From: Spirochaetota bacterium
GTDB lineage: Bacteria > Spirochaetota > GWE2-31-10 > MWDO01
Assembly: GCA_017998755.1 (NCBI GenBank)
Contig: JAGOCL010000005.1
Span: forward strand, 1-21,572
Length of the DNA stretch: 21,572 bases
Direction of reading: 5' to 3'
Shown here: one piece after another, positions 7,118 through 15,115 of the stretch
Layout: each line of letters starts with the position of its first letter
Position numbering within the stretch: position 1 is the first letter of the stretch
The notes under the pieces: generated by a model
What the model was told of the DNA's origin: nothing
What the model saw: only the letters and a program-made list of their open reading frames with translations
The model's database searches: none
Position numbers and translations under genes: made by a program

Positions 7118-8888
7118 TAATTGAAGGAATACTTGATATCCATTCCTCAGAGTTAGTCGCGATATTTGTTTGACTAATTATCATATTAAACAAATCTTTT
7201 ATTTTTTTATGCGTTAAATATTTATTATTTTGTTTAAGAGATATTAGGTATTTTAATATAATTGTAAATTGATTTATAGTTATAGGTATAATTTTTTGCT
7301 TAATACCTTCGTATTCGTATTTCACGGATATCCAAAATGTATTAATTGTATCTCTATGAAGCTTGGGAGCTATAAAAACGCAATATGTTTCTTTATCAAT
7401 ATATTTATTTTCAAAATCCCTTACGTGTCTCATTACCGGTTGACCTTCATTATACCACTGAGACCTATCCGATAATAAAGTAACCTCGCATATTGAGTTG
7501 AATGTTTCGTAAAAACATTCAATATCCGGTTTATTTGCAGGAGCGGTAAAAGTAGGTTCATTATCGTCGCCTACTGGGAAATTTGGTTTAATTTCAAGCG
7601 CATCATTTAGAGCGTTTAATCCAAGCGAGATAACGCGCTCTAACTCTACTGGACGCCCTTTACTAATATTAAAAATATTTTGAAGCAAAATAATATATTC
7701 CTCAATATTCTTGATTTCTTGAGAATTATAATGAATTTCTTTTTGAAATAATGTTCTTCTGTAAATTCTAAATTCTTCTGATTTACTCTTTAAATATTCG
7801 ATATCGCTTGAATTTAAATTAATATCAGGTTTAATAGGTAATGATATTTTTAGCTTATTTAATTCATTAATCTTATTATCTATCTCAGAGATTAGATACT
7901 CTATAACCTCAAGCAATTTATCTTTATTATTCCAAGGTAACGTAGGAGTATTAACATCGCTTAAATAAGAAATATACTCATCTTTTGAAGTAAATACTTT
8001 TGCAGAAGCATTATCGTTTTCAATTAATGCATTAATTTCAATTATTCTTCTAGGCTCCAAATCAATATACCAACCATTGCCTCTAATATAAAAATATCTA
8101 GTTAATCTAAAATATCTTATAATATTGTCTGTATATTCTGTTGCATTTTCCCATGATTCATACTCGTCAAAATTTTCTTTAAAATAATTTGTTAAATAAA
8201 TTTCTTGTTCATCTTTATCTTTTGATTCATATTTTAGTCTAAACTCAATAAGTTTATTAGCCGTTAATTCTATATTTTCGTAGTTTGATAATGACACAAA
8301 AAATAAAGCGAATTCAACTTTTGAAACGCCTTTCTCTTTAAGTTTTTTTTGAAAGCATAAATTATTAACTTTTTTAATTAAGCGTAATGTTGCAATAAAT
8401 GGTTTTATATTATAACCATCTTTCGGATTATATTTATTAGCATCAGGATTTGGATATTGCCATTTTAAAAAACTTTTAAAAAATATTTCTCCCAAGTCAT
8501 AATTTTCATCAAGAAAATAATTTCCAAAACTCGAAATTTTAATCTTTTTATCAATATCTATATATGCCAATCCCATTTTTTCAAGCGGATTAAAAGACTG
8601 TCTTCCTCTCATTTCACATCCGCCTTCATAATTTTTGGCTTCTAAAATCTGTTCCGCTTGGCTATAAGTAATAGTATCTGAGTTTAGCCAATTATTATGT
8701 TTTTCTGAAATTGTATTATGAAATTGCGGTTCTCCAAATCCATATACTTTATTTTGTAATAAAAGAATTTGATATCTTTTTTGAGTATCATTATTCCAAA
8801 TTTGATTTTCAATTAATTTTAATACTTGTAAAAAACTTCGAATCCTTTCTGGATTTCTAACAGTTGTTGATATTGACCAGAATCTCAT
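7086..8888 (-). CDS. AlwI-family type II restriction endonuclease
   Basis: This 600-aa protein starts MRFWSISTTVRNPERIRSFL, the hallmark N-terminus of the AlwI restriction endonuclease family (PF09491), followed by RYQILLLQNKVYG. A nuclease-like site sits near residues 454-470: PD (454-455), then about 12 residues to E468-V-T470, an ExT-type variant of PD-(D/E)xK as in BstNBI/MlyI-like enzymes. AlwI itself recognises asymmetric GGATC and cuts outside it; sharing that specificity is an inference. The two overlapping adenine methyltransferases downstream complete a type IIS-like system. ATG 8886-8888 follows AAAGGGA at good spacing. Base composition is more AT-rich and CG-poor than the flanking genes, suggesting acquisition. 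No controller (C) protein gene is present. Confidence 0.88.
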   Translation of the reverse strand: MRFWSISTTVRNPERIRSFLQVLKLIENQIWNNDTQKRYQILLLQNKVYGFGEPQFHNTISEKHNNWLNSDTITYSQAEQILEAKNYEGGCEMRGRQSFNPLEKMGLAYIDIDKKIKISSFGNYFLDENYDLGEIFFKSFLKWQYPNPDANKYNPKDGYNIKPFIATLRLIKKVNNLCFQKKLKEKGVSKVEFALFFVSLSNYENIELTANKLIEFRLKYESKDKDEQEIYLTNYFKENFDEYESWENATEYTDNIIRYFRLTRYFYIRGNGWYIDLEPRRIIEINALIENDNASAKVFTSKDEYISYLSDVNTPTLPWNNKDKLLEVIEYLISEIDNKINELNKLKISLPIKPDINLNSSDIEYLKSKSEEFRIYRRTLFQKEIHYNSQEIKNIEEYIILLQNIFNISKGRPVELERVISLGLNALNDALEIKPNFPVGDDNEPTFTAPANKPDIECFYETFNSICEVTLLSDRSQWYNEGQPVMRHVRDFENKYIDKETYCVFIAPKLHRDTINTFWISVKYEYEGIKQKIIPITINQFTIILKYLISLKQNNKYLTHKKIKDLFNMIISQTNIATNSEEWISSIPSIIEKWGQSIAA

Positions 8889-9014
8889 AATATCCCTTTC
8901 TCATTTCTACTCGCCATTGGCGACAGGCCTATAGAGCTGAATAATAAAATATAAATATTTGATTTATAAACTATTTTTAAGCTCGCTCTTACCGATATTT
9001 TTTTTTTCTTAAAT

Positions 9015-9043
9015 AAATTATTATTTTTGAGCGATTATGTCAA
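9015..9043 (-). promoter_or_regulatory. Promoter of the restriction-modification operon
   Basis: On the minus strand a perfect -35 TTGACA (9038-9043) is followed after 17 bases by TAATTT (9015-9020). The start would be near 9008, giving a ~120-base leader before the endonuclease ATG. The spacer contains TCGCTC, and its reverse complement GAGCGA occurs just downstream of the start (plus-strand arms 8983-8988 and 9029-9034). This is a possible but weak operator pair. Confidence 0.5.
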
Positions 9044-9124
9044 GTTATTTTGATTCAAGCTTGATTTAGCCGATTATTTAAAAGTCGCTTTTCGCGCAAA
9101 ATATATTTACTAATATCTGATTTT

Positions 9125-9153
9125 TTGGTAGATTAAGCGGCGTTTGATAAAAT
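9125..9153 (+). promoter_or_regulatory. Candidate promoter for the MBOAT/SGNH pair
   Basis: TTGGTA (9125-9130) and TAAAAT (9148-9153) lie 17 bases apart. The start would be near 9160, about 20 bases before the TTG start codon, leaving room only for the GAGG ribosome binding site. It is divergent from the restriction operon promoter. Confidence 0.4.
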
Positions 9154-9178
9154 AATACTTTTTTGCGAGGCTTTCGAC

Positions 9179-10594
9179 TTGTTATTTCCGACCATAGAGT
9201 TTGCCCTTTTTTTCATAATAGTATTCTCTTTAAATTGGGCGACGATTAAACTAAATCTTCTAAGAAAAATTATTTTGACTATAGCAAGTTACTTTTTTTA
9301 CGGATATTGGGACTGGAGATTTATGTTCCTGCTCTTTTCGTGTTCCGCGTCAAATTATCTATTCGGTTATTTGATCGGAGTTTTTAAAAACGATAGGTTA
9401 AAAAAGGCAACGCTAGTAATTTCCGTTATTTTCAATCTTTCAATTTTAGGATTTTTTAAATATTACGGTTTTTTTGTAACTTCTTTCAACAATTTACTCC
9501 TAAATTTTGGAATCGATTCTCATATCCCGCTATTAAATATAGTTCTTCCTGTCGGAATATCGTTCTTTACGTTTCAAGCGATGAGTTACGTTATCGACGT
9601 TTACAGAGGGGAGATCAAGTATTGCAAATCGCCGATAGACATTCTTCTATTTATATCTTTCTTCCCGCAGTTAGTCGCCGGCCCCATAGTCAGAGCGAAA
9701 GACTTTATCCCGCAGTTATATAAGATTCCGGAGATAAACAACATTAAACTAGACAAGGCTCTAATATTGATACTTGTCGGCTTGTTTAAAAAAATGATTG
9801 TCGCCAACTATCTCTCGTCGCTTTTAGTCGATAAAGTTTTTGCAAACCCCGGATCTTATTCTACTGTAGAAGTATTACTTGCAGTTTACGGGTACGCCGT
9901 TCAGATATATTGCGACTTTTCAGCTTACAGCGATATCGCTATCGGCGTCGCTTATCTTTTCGGATACGAATTCCCTAAGAATTTTGATCATCCTTACAAA
10001 TCCCAAAGTTTACAAGAATTCTGGAGAAGGTGGCACATATCCTTGTCGACGTGGTTGAAAGATTATCTTTATATACCACTGGGAGGATCGAGGAAAGGGA
10101 AAGTTAGGACTTATATAAATTTGGCGTTAACTATGTTACTCGGAGGTTTGTGGCATGGCGCTTCGTTTAATTTTATTATCTGGGGGGGCTTGCACGGCGG
10201 ATATCTGGCGGTCGAAAGAGGGATCAATCAAGATAAAAAAAGCTATCGAAAGAAAAATATTATCGTTCAATTTCTATCGGTTTTCTTGATATTCAACTTT
10301 GTATGTTTTTGCTGGATTTTTTTCCGCTCTCCCACTCTAACCTCTTCTATGGAATACATCAAGTCGTTCGCTAATTTTGGCGTCGAAACTACTCTTATAA
10401 CGCCGTTTGTTTTGTTTCTGATATTTACCGGTATCGCAGTTCATTTTATACCGGATAAATTCTCGTTTACCATAAAAAAAGTTTTTGAAAAAATACCGAT
10501 ACCCGTTATAGGAGTCGCCGCGGGCTTATTTTTTATTGCTATGAGTTCGTTTTCGCCGGAAGGGGTATCGCCCTTTATTTATTTTCAATTTTAA
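9179..10594 (+). CDS. MBOAT-family membrane O-acyltransferase (AlgI/PatA-like)
   Basis: This 471-aa polytopic membrane protein is predicted to move acyl (usually acetyl) groups across the membrane for O-acylation of a secreted or surface glycan. The N-terminus MLFPTIEFALFFIIVF is typical of AlgI-like proteins, supporting the TTG start at 9179 (GAGG eight bases upstream). Conserved MBOAT elements are LPVGISFFTFQAMSYVIDVYR (about 123-143), FFPQLVAGPI (161-170), DFSAYSDIAIG, EFWRRWHISLSTWLKDYLYIP (280-300) and GGLWHGASFNFIIWGGLHG (322-340), with the catalytic-type His at 326. About a dozen hydrophobic segments are visible. The next gene, 14 bases on, encodes its probable extracytoplasmic partner. 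The acceptor glycan cannot be told from sequence. Confidence 0.93.
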   Translation: MLFPTIEFALFFIIVFSLNWATIKLNLLRKIILTIASYFFYGYWDWRFMFLLFSCSASNYLFGYLIGVFKNDRLKKATLVISVIFNLSILGFFKYYGFFVTSFNNLLLNFGIDSHIPLLNIVLPVGISFFTFQAMSYVIDVYRGEIKYCKSPIDILLFISFFPQLVAGPIVRAKDFIPQLYKIPEINNIKLDKALILILVGLFKKMIVANYLSSLLVDKVFANPGSYSTVEVLLAVYGYAVQIYCDFSAYSDIAIGVAYLFGYEFPKNFDHPYKSQSLQEFWRRWHISLSTWLKDYLYIPLGGSRKGKVRTYINLALTMLLGGLWHGASFNFIIWGGLHGGYLAVERGINQDKKSYRKKNIIVQFLSVFLIFNFVCFCWIFFRSPTLTSSMEYIKSFANFGVETTLITPFVLFLIFTGIAVHFIPDKFSFTIKKVFEKIPIPVIGVAAGLFFIAMSSFSPEGVSPFIYFQF

Positions 10595-10608
10595 AAGTTT
10601 GGTATAAT

Positions 10609-11595
10609 ATGAAAAGATATAAATTAATTGAAGTTTATTTAATTTTAGTTGTAATAATAGCGCTAACGCTTACTTTTAACTCCAAAGCTCTTTATCAATG
10701 GGCAGAAAGGCTTGAAATAGGATATTTTCGAACCGTCGCTATGAATATACTATCGCCTATAAATCGGTTCTCCGAAAAACTCGGATTTGGGATACCGTAT
10801 TCCGTCGCCAGAGAAAAATTTTTAAAATATTCCGGTACTGAAGATATCGCTCCGGCCGTTATGGAAGATTTAAAATATTCTCGGGACGCGTCCGGCGATA
10901 AAACGTACTATTCCAGAGAAAACAAGCTAAAAGTCCTGCTTTTAGGCGATTCGATGATGAAAGAAGCCCTATCGTCGGTAATAAACGCTTCTTTAGCTTA
11001 TAATAACTCAATTTATACATATACTTTTGCAAGTTACGCCTCGGGATTATCAAGGCCGGATTTCTTCGACTGGCCTTTGGAAACGGAAAAACTGTTAAGC
11101 GAATATCGTTTCGATCTGGCGATATGCATTTTGGGTATGAACGACGCTCAGGACATAGAAGAAAACGGAGTCAAATATTTCTTAAATACTAAAAATTGGA
11201 CAAATATTTACTGCGAAAGAGCCGATCGGTTCCTAAATTTAATTTCTAAGAATATTACAAAAGTTTACTGGTTAGGCGTTCCTATCATGAGAGACGACAG
11301 ATACAACAAAAGAATGTTAAAACTTAATAAAATATTTTTAGACGCTTGTAAAAAATACGACAATATAAAGTTTTTCGACGTCTCGCAAAACCTTTCGAAC
11401 GACGGGCAATATACCGACTATTTGAAAATTGACGACGCTCTTGTAAAAATTCGCCTTGGCGACGGAAAACATGTTACATACGAAGGAGCTAAGATTATAA
11501 CTCAAGATTTGATCAAAAATATCCAGCTGGATTTTACTTTTGAATTCGACGGAAACGCCGATAAGCAAAAGAGAACGGATATTATCTACTACTAA
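10609..11595 (+). CDS. Membrane-anchored SGNH/GDSL-like hydrolase (DUF459-type), partner of the MBOAT protein
   Basis: A 328-aa protein with one N-terminal hydrophobic anchor (about residues 7-23) and a periplasm-facing SGNH fold. Block I is LLLGDSMMKEAL with the nucleophile S115; block III is GMND (176-179); block V is DGKH with D285 and H288, the expected Asp-x-x-His pair. All catalytic residues are kept, so it should be an active esterase/acyltransferase. Paired with an MBOAT gene it resembles PatA/PatB and AlgI/AlgX-J systems: the membrane protein exports the acyl group and the SGNH protein transfers it to the glycan. The ribosome binding site is weak (AAAAG), suggesting coupling. It ends 16 bases from the convergent next gene, with no obvious hairpin terminator between. 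Confidence 0.85.
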   Translation: MKRYKLIEVYLILVVIIALTLTFNSKALYQWAERLEIGYFRTVAMNILSPINRFSEKLGFGIPYSVAREKFLKYSGTEDIAPAVMEDLKYSRDASGDKTYYSRENKLKVLLLGDSMMKEALSSVINASLAYNNSIYTYTFASYASGLSRPDFFDWPLETEKLLSEYRFDLAICILGMNDAQDIEENGVKYFLNTKNWTNIYCERADRFLNLISKNITKVYWLGVPIMRDDRYNKRMLKLNKIFLDACKKYDNIKFFDVSQNLSNDGQYTDYLKIDDALVKIRLGDGKHVTYEGAKIITQDLIKNIQLDFTFEFDGNADKQKRTDIIYY

Positions 11596-11611
11596 AAAAA
11601 CAACTTATTTT

Positions 11612-12097
11612 CTATTTATTTTCAGAAAGATACATATCTTCCAGTTCGTTAAAATTTCTTACCTTCAAATAAGCCGGATCTTTCGAAAAATTAAGCTTGT
11701 CAAATTCATAAACAAAAAGAAATAACTTTTGAAGCATATTTTTTAGTATCTGAACGTTCATAGGATAATTTTTTATAGCCATTTGTTGGAGAATTTTATC
11801 ATTTTCATTAGTCGATATAACGCTTGACGCGTAATTTGATAAACGAGGTATAATATTTTTCTCTATCTCTCTGATGTAATAATTAACCGCTCTTATGCCG
11901 TTATAAAGATCTTCGATTGATCCTCTCGAATCTATATATATAAGATCGTTTACTAAGACTATGTTCTTATCCTGATTGATCGTTACCGGGACATCGATTT
12001 TAAGAGAGAGATTCTTGACGTACTTACTGTTTAGGTTTTTGTCGTAATGCGTTTGTATCTCATTAATTATATTTTTAATGTTGTCAACGTTAGCCAT
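11612..12097 (-). CDS. Conserved-looking hypothetical protein, 161 aa
   Basis: I do not recognise this protein. It has no signal peptide or membrane segment, is rich in Asn, Lys and Ile, and looks mostly helical, with one strand-like stretch (LKIDVPVTINQDKNIVLVNDLIYID, about 31-55). There are no cysteines and no obvious catalytic motif. It appears real: ATG 12095-12097 has GGAG seven bases upstream, the frame is fully open, and codon use resembles the neighbours. It lies 90 bases downstream of the exported 147-aa protein on the same strand, and may have its own AT-rich promoter (TTTATA, 17 bases, TACAAT) in that gap. Confidence 0.7.
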   Translation of the reverse strand: MANVDNIKNIINEIQTHYDKNLNSKYVKNLSLKIDVPVTINQDKNIVLVNDLIYIDSRGSIEDLYNGIRAVNYYIREIEKNIIPRLSNYASSVISTNENDKILQQMAIKNYPMNVQILKNMLQKLFLFVYEFDKLNFSKDPAYLKVRNFNELEDMYLSENK

Positions 12098-12187
12098 AAA
12101 TTTCTCCGAAGTAATAATTACATTAATTGTATCATAAATTTATTTAAATATAAACAAATTTTTCTGAAATATGTAAAGAGTCAATTT

Positions 12188-12631
12188 TTAGTCCTCTTGT
12201 TTTATAAAATAAGCTTCAAGACCGGGATCTTCTACAAATTCATCGTTGGCAAAATAAATATGACCGGAAATTCTACCGAAATTATCCAAATCGCTTCTCC
12301 ATAGAAATACTCCTTCGTATTTAACTTTTTTTTCTACGAATTTGATCTTCAATATTGGGATTTGATCTGACGTAAAATATTCAATGGTAGCAATACCTTC
12401 CGACTTAACGCCGGAAACGACTCTTTTAACATCAAGACATTTTTGTTTTTCATTATATTTAAGTTGAATCTCGCCTGCGTATGTCGCTTTTGAATTAATT
12501 TTTTTTCCAATCAAAATATAGTTTCCCGAAAGAAACCCAAGAACATTCTCCTCGTCGATCTTATCTGCGAAAAGCGAAAAAGTAATCAAACCCATGAAAA
12601 TAATTATTATGAATATTTTTTTTAAACGCAT
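12188..12631 (-). CDS. Exported hypothetical protein, 147 aa
   Basis: The N-terminus MRLKKIFIIIIFMGLITFSLFA followed by DK is a classic Sec signal peptide with cleavage after about residue 22. There is no lipobox cysteine, so it should be a soluble periplasmic or secreted protein. The mature part is predicted beta-rich, with alternating strands such as YAGEIQLKY, GIATIEYFT, PILKIKFVE and YEGVFLWRSD. No family is recognised. ATG 12629-12631 has GGAG eight bases upstream, and a matching promoter lies at 12664-12692. Confidence 0.78.
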   Translation of the reverse strand: MRLKKIFIIIIFMGLITFSLFADKIDEENVLGFLSGNYILIGKKINSKATYAGEIQLKYNEKQKCLDVKRVVSGVKSEGIATIEYFTSDQIPILKIKFVEKKVKYEGVFLWRSDLDNFGRISGHIYFANDEFVEDPGLEAYFIKQED

Positions 12632-12663
12632 CTCGCTCTCTCCTGTTTTTTTTACAATAATAT

Positions 12664-12692
12664 TTTATATAATTTTATTTATATAATTACAA
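12664..12692 (-). promoter_or_regulatory. Promoter for the exported 147-aa protein
   Basis: On the minus strand TTGTAA (12687-12692) and TATAAA (12664-12669) are 17 bases apart, with a start near 12657 and a leader of about 26 bases carrying the GGAG site. Confidence 0.45.
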
Positions 12693-12879
12693 TTTATTTT
12701 CTCTGGATAAGAAATTAATCCTTAAAAATATTGATTTTTTAATCTATCGATTCTTTTAGTAATATAAGCTAATTCTCCGGATTTTAATCTTATCAAAGAA
12801 TGTTTAACTGTTTTTATTTTCAACGACTCTGCAAGGCAGAATTAAACTATTTTTTCCCGCATACCTTACTTAGTATAGT
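12693..12879. other. Intergenic stretch between divergent promoters
   Basis: There is no open frame, tRNA or mobile element here. The one structure seen is a nested inverted repeat: ATTCTTT (12750-12756) with AAAGAAT (12795-12801), enclosing ATAAG (12764-12768) with CTTAT (12789-12793). There is also a small TCTGC/GCAGA hairpin near 12829-12841. Both are weak; function unknown. Confidence 0.4.
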
Positions 12880-12908
12880 TTGACAAATTACGATTATTAT
12901 TGTATATT
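12880..12908 (+). promoter_or_regulatory. Strong sigma-70 promoter for the ABC-F gene
   Basis: A perfect -35 TTGACA (12880-12885), 17-base spacer, and -10 TATATT (12903-12908). The start should be near 12915, giving a leader of about 105 bases before the ATG at 13022. The leader contains a 21-codon open frame (12920-12985). Confidence 0.7.
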
Positions 12909-13021
12909 TCATATAAATTATGACCTTGTTTATTAAAATTCCTAAAAATGATAACTTTTTTCAGTCTGTAAGAAAGGTTTTTTAGCAAAACAATTTTGGT
13001 CTTTTATGAAGGATATTAGTT

Positions 13022-14635
13022 ATGATTTCTGCTTGCGACGTTACTTTAAGATTTGGAAAGAGAGTTCTTTTTGAGAACGTTAACATAAAATTTACCGAAG
13101 GCAACTGCTACGGCTTGATCGGAGCAAACGGGTCCGGCAAATCTACGTTTTTAAAAATCCTGTCGGGAGAGATCGAGTCCGATACGGGCGAAATAGCCGT
13201 AACCCCGGGCAAGCGGCTTGCAGTTTTAAAACAGGACCATTTTGAATTTGACGAATATACCGTTTTTGATACTATAATTTTCGGTCATAAAAAACTCTAC
13301 GAGATAATGAAAGAGAGAGAAGCGCTCTATGAAAAAGAGCATTTATCCGACGACGAAGGCATCAGGATTTCGGAGCTGGAAGGAGAATTTGCCGAACTCG
13401 ACGGCTGGGAAGCGGAAGCGGAAGCCGGTAAATTATTAAGCGGTCTGGGGCTCAAGGAAGAAGTTCTTACCAAATATATGAAAGAACTTAACGGCGGCGA
13501 AAAAGTGCGCGTTTTACTCGCCCAAGCTCTTTTTGGGAATCCCGACATTCTGTTATTGGACGAGCCGACTAACCACTTGGACTTAGCGTCTATCAAGTGG
13601 CTTGAGGATTTTTTAGCTGATTTTGAGAATATAGTTATCGTCGTGTCTCACGACAGGCATTTCTTAAATAAAATATGCACTCATATCGCCGATATTGACT
13701 TCGGTAAAATCACGATTTTTGTCGGAAACTACGATTTCTGGCGCGAATCCAGCGAACTATTGCAAAGACAGATAAAAATGGAGAATAAAAAGAAAGAGGA
13801 CAGGATCAAAGAGCTGAAAGAATTTATTCAGAGATTTAGCTCAAACGCATCCAAATCCAAGCAAGCGACGTCGAGAAAGAAAGTTCTCGACACTTTAAAA
13901 CTCGAAGATATCAGGCCGTCTTCGAGAAAATTCCCTTACGTCGCGTTCAAGGCTGATAGAGACGCGGGCAACGAGATATTGCATATCGAAAAACTTTGTA
14001 AGAAAATCGACGGTAAGAAAATTCTTAATAATTTCTCTTTAACCGTTAGAAAAGACGATAAGATCGCATTTGTCGGCGAAGATAGCGTAGCAAAAACTAC
14101 TTTATTTAAAATCCTTATGGGAGAAATGGAACCGGATAGCGGTTCTTTTAAATGGGGGCAAACAATATCTACCGCCTATTTTCCTAAAGATAACGCAAAA
14201 TATTTTGAAGACGTAGAGCTTAGTCTAGTCGACTGGCTCAGACAATTCTCCAAAAACCAGGAAGAGGCGTTTGTAAGGGGTTTTTTGGGTCGAATGCTTT
14301 TTTCCGGCGAAGAGTCCCTGAAATATGCTAAAGTTCTATCTGGGGGAGAAAAAGTCCGATGTATGCTCTCAAAAATGATGCTATCCGGAGCGAATTTTTT
14401 GATCCTCGACGAACCTACCAATCATCTTGATCTGGAATCTATCTCTTCGCTTAACGAAGGGCTTACAGACTTTAAGGGAAATATAATGTTTGTTTCTCAA
14501 GATCACCAATTCACGCATACGGTCGCTAACAGAATAATTGAGATACTGCCGAAAGGTATCATTGATAAAATGACGACCTTCGACGACTATATTGAAAGCG
14601 AAGAGATATCGGCTTTAAGAGAAACTTTGATATAA
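13022..14635 (+). CDS. ABC-F family ribosome-associated ATPase (YkpA/YbiT-type)
   Basis: This 537-aa protein has two ABC ATPase domains and no membrane segment, the ABC-F plan of translation factors acting at the ribosomal E site. Domain 1 has Walker A GANGSGKST, signature LNGGEKVR, Walker B ILLLDEPTNHLD and switch SHDRH. The linker is rich in Lys/Glu (MENKKKEDRIKELKEFIQRF). Domain 2 has GEDSVAKTT, LSGGEKVR, LILDEPTNHLD and SQDHQ. Three departures from consensus in domain 2 are an Ala for Gly before the Walker A Lys, Q in the switch SQDHQ, and KDN before the signature. As I recall, the Ala and YFPKDN are normal for the YkpA subgroup. AAGGA lies eight bases before the ATG. It looks like a housekeeping ABC-F rather than an antibiotic-resistance one. 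Confidence 0.93.
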   Translation: MISACDVTLRFGKRVLFENVNIKFTEGNCYGLIGANGSGKSTFLKILSGEIESDTGEIAVTPGKRLAVLKQDHFEFDEYTVFDTIIFGHKKLYEIMKEREALYEKEHLSDDEGIRISELEGEFAELDGWEAEAEAGKLLSGLGLKEEVLTKYMKELNGGEKVRVLLAQALFGNPDILLLDEPTNHLDLASIKWLEDFLADFENIVIVVSHDRHFLNKICTHIADIDFGKITIFVGNYDFWRESSELLQRQIKMENKKKEDRIKELKEFIQRFSSNASKSKQATSRKKVLDTLKLEDIRPSSRKFPYVAFKADRDAGNEILHIEKLCKKIDGKKILNNFSLTVRKDDKIAFVGEDSVAKTTLFKILMGEMEPDSGSFKWGQTISTAYFPKDNAKYFEDVELSLVDWLRQFSKNQEEAFVRGFLGRMLFSGEESLKYAKVLSGGEKVRCMLSKMMLSGANFLILDEPTNHLDLESISSLNEGLTDFKGNIMFVSQDHQFTHTVANRIIEILPKGIIDKMTTFDDYIESEEISALRETLI

Positions 14636-14648
14636 AAAGATAAAATAT

Positions 14649-14676
14649 TTGATTTTTTTATATTTTGTTTTATAAT
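14649..14676 (+). promoter_or_regulatory. Promoter of the lipoprotein–radical SAM operon
   Basis: TTGATT (14649-14654), 16-base spacer, and a perfect TATAAT (14671-14676). The start would be near 14683, about 34 bases before the lipoprotein ATG. This suggests the pair is its own transcription unit, separate from the ABC-F gene ending at 14635. Confidence 0.6.
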
Positions 14677-14716
14677 ATCAATTGGATCTTAAATATTATT
14701 ATGTTACGAGGCGTTT

Positions 14717-15097
14717 ATGAAACTCATTAAAAAAATTATTCTTTCAATAGTAACGGGGACGAGCAGTTTGATCATAGCGGCTTGTTACGGTATGCCTTCG
14801 CTCGCCGGCGAGTATAGACCTTTCAGAATTAAAGTTAAAGACGACTCCAACATTCCGATATCCGGCTTGGAAGTTAAAGTCAACGTATATAATCCTTCGG
14901 AAACTATTCCGTTTGATTCGCAAACCGGAACGACCGACGAATTGGGCGAATATATATATAACTCTATCGACGCTTCTTATAAATATACGGTAGATATATC
15001 CGATGTGGACGGCGAAGCTAACGGCGGCGATTTTGCGTCTAAAACTATAGAGATTACAGATATTTTGGATTACGACGTCGAACTTGTTAGAAATTAA
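14717..15097 (+). CDS. Small lipoprotein of the rSAM/lipoprotein system
   Basis: This 126-aa protein has a lipoprotein signal peptide: positive N-terminus (MKLIKKIIL), hydrophobic core, and lipobox I-A-A-C with lipidated Cys23. The mature N-terminus CYGMPSLAGEY is followed by one beta-sandwich domain with a carboxypeptidase-regulatory/Ig-like look (FRIKVKDDSNIPISGLEVKV, TDELGEYIYNSID). This matches my memory of TIGR04134, a lipoprotein family found next to a dedicated radical SAM/SPASM enzyme, often with YG-P after the Cys and a 'PI-G--V' repeat. The dedicated enzyme is indeed the next gene, 18 bases on. Only one Cys remains after export, so any modification probably targets other residues. 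ATG 14717 has GAGG five bases upstream. The exact role is unknown for the whole family. Confidence 0.82.
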   Translation: MKLIKKIILSIVTGTSSLIIAACYGMPSLAGEYRPFRIKVKDDSNIPISGLEVKVNVYNPSETIPFDSQTGTTDELGEYIYNSIDASYKYTVDISDVDGEANGGDFASKTIEITDILDYDVELVRN

Positions 15098-15115
15098 TTT
15101 AAAGACTAACAAACG

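Noticed and set aside
9055..9064. TCAAGCTTGA palindrome upstream of the restriction promoter
   Set aside because: Only 10 bp, outside the core promoters and not repeated, so easily expected by chance.
10603..10608. TATAAT directly before the SGNH gene ATG
   Set aside because: No -35 at a workable distance, and transcription would begin inside the coding sequence; the gene is most simply co-transcribed with the MBOAT gene.
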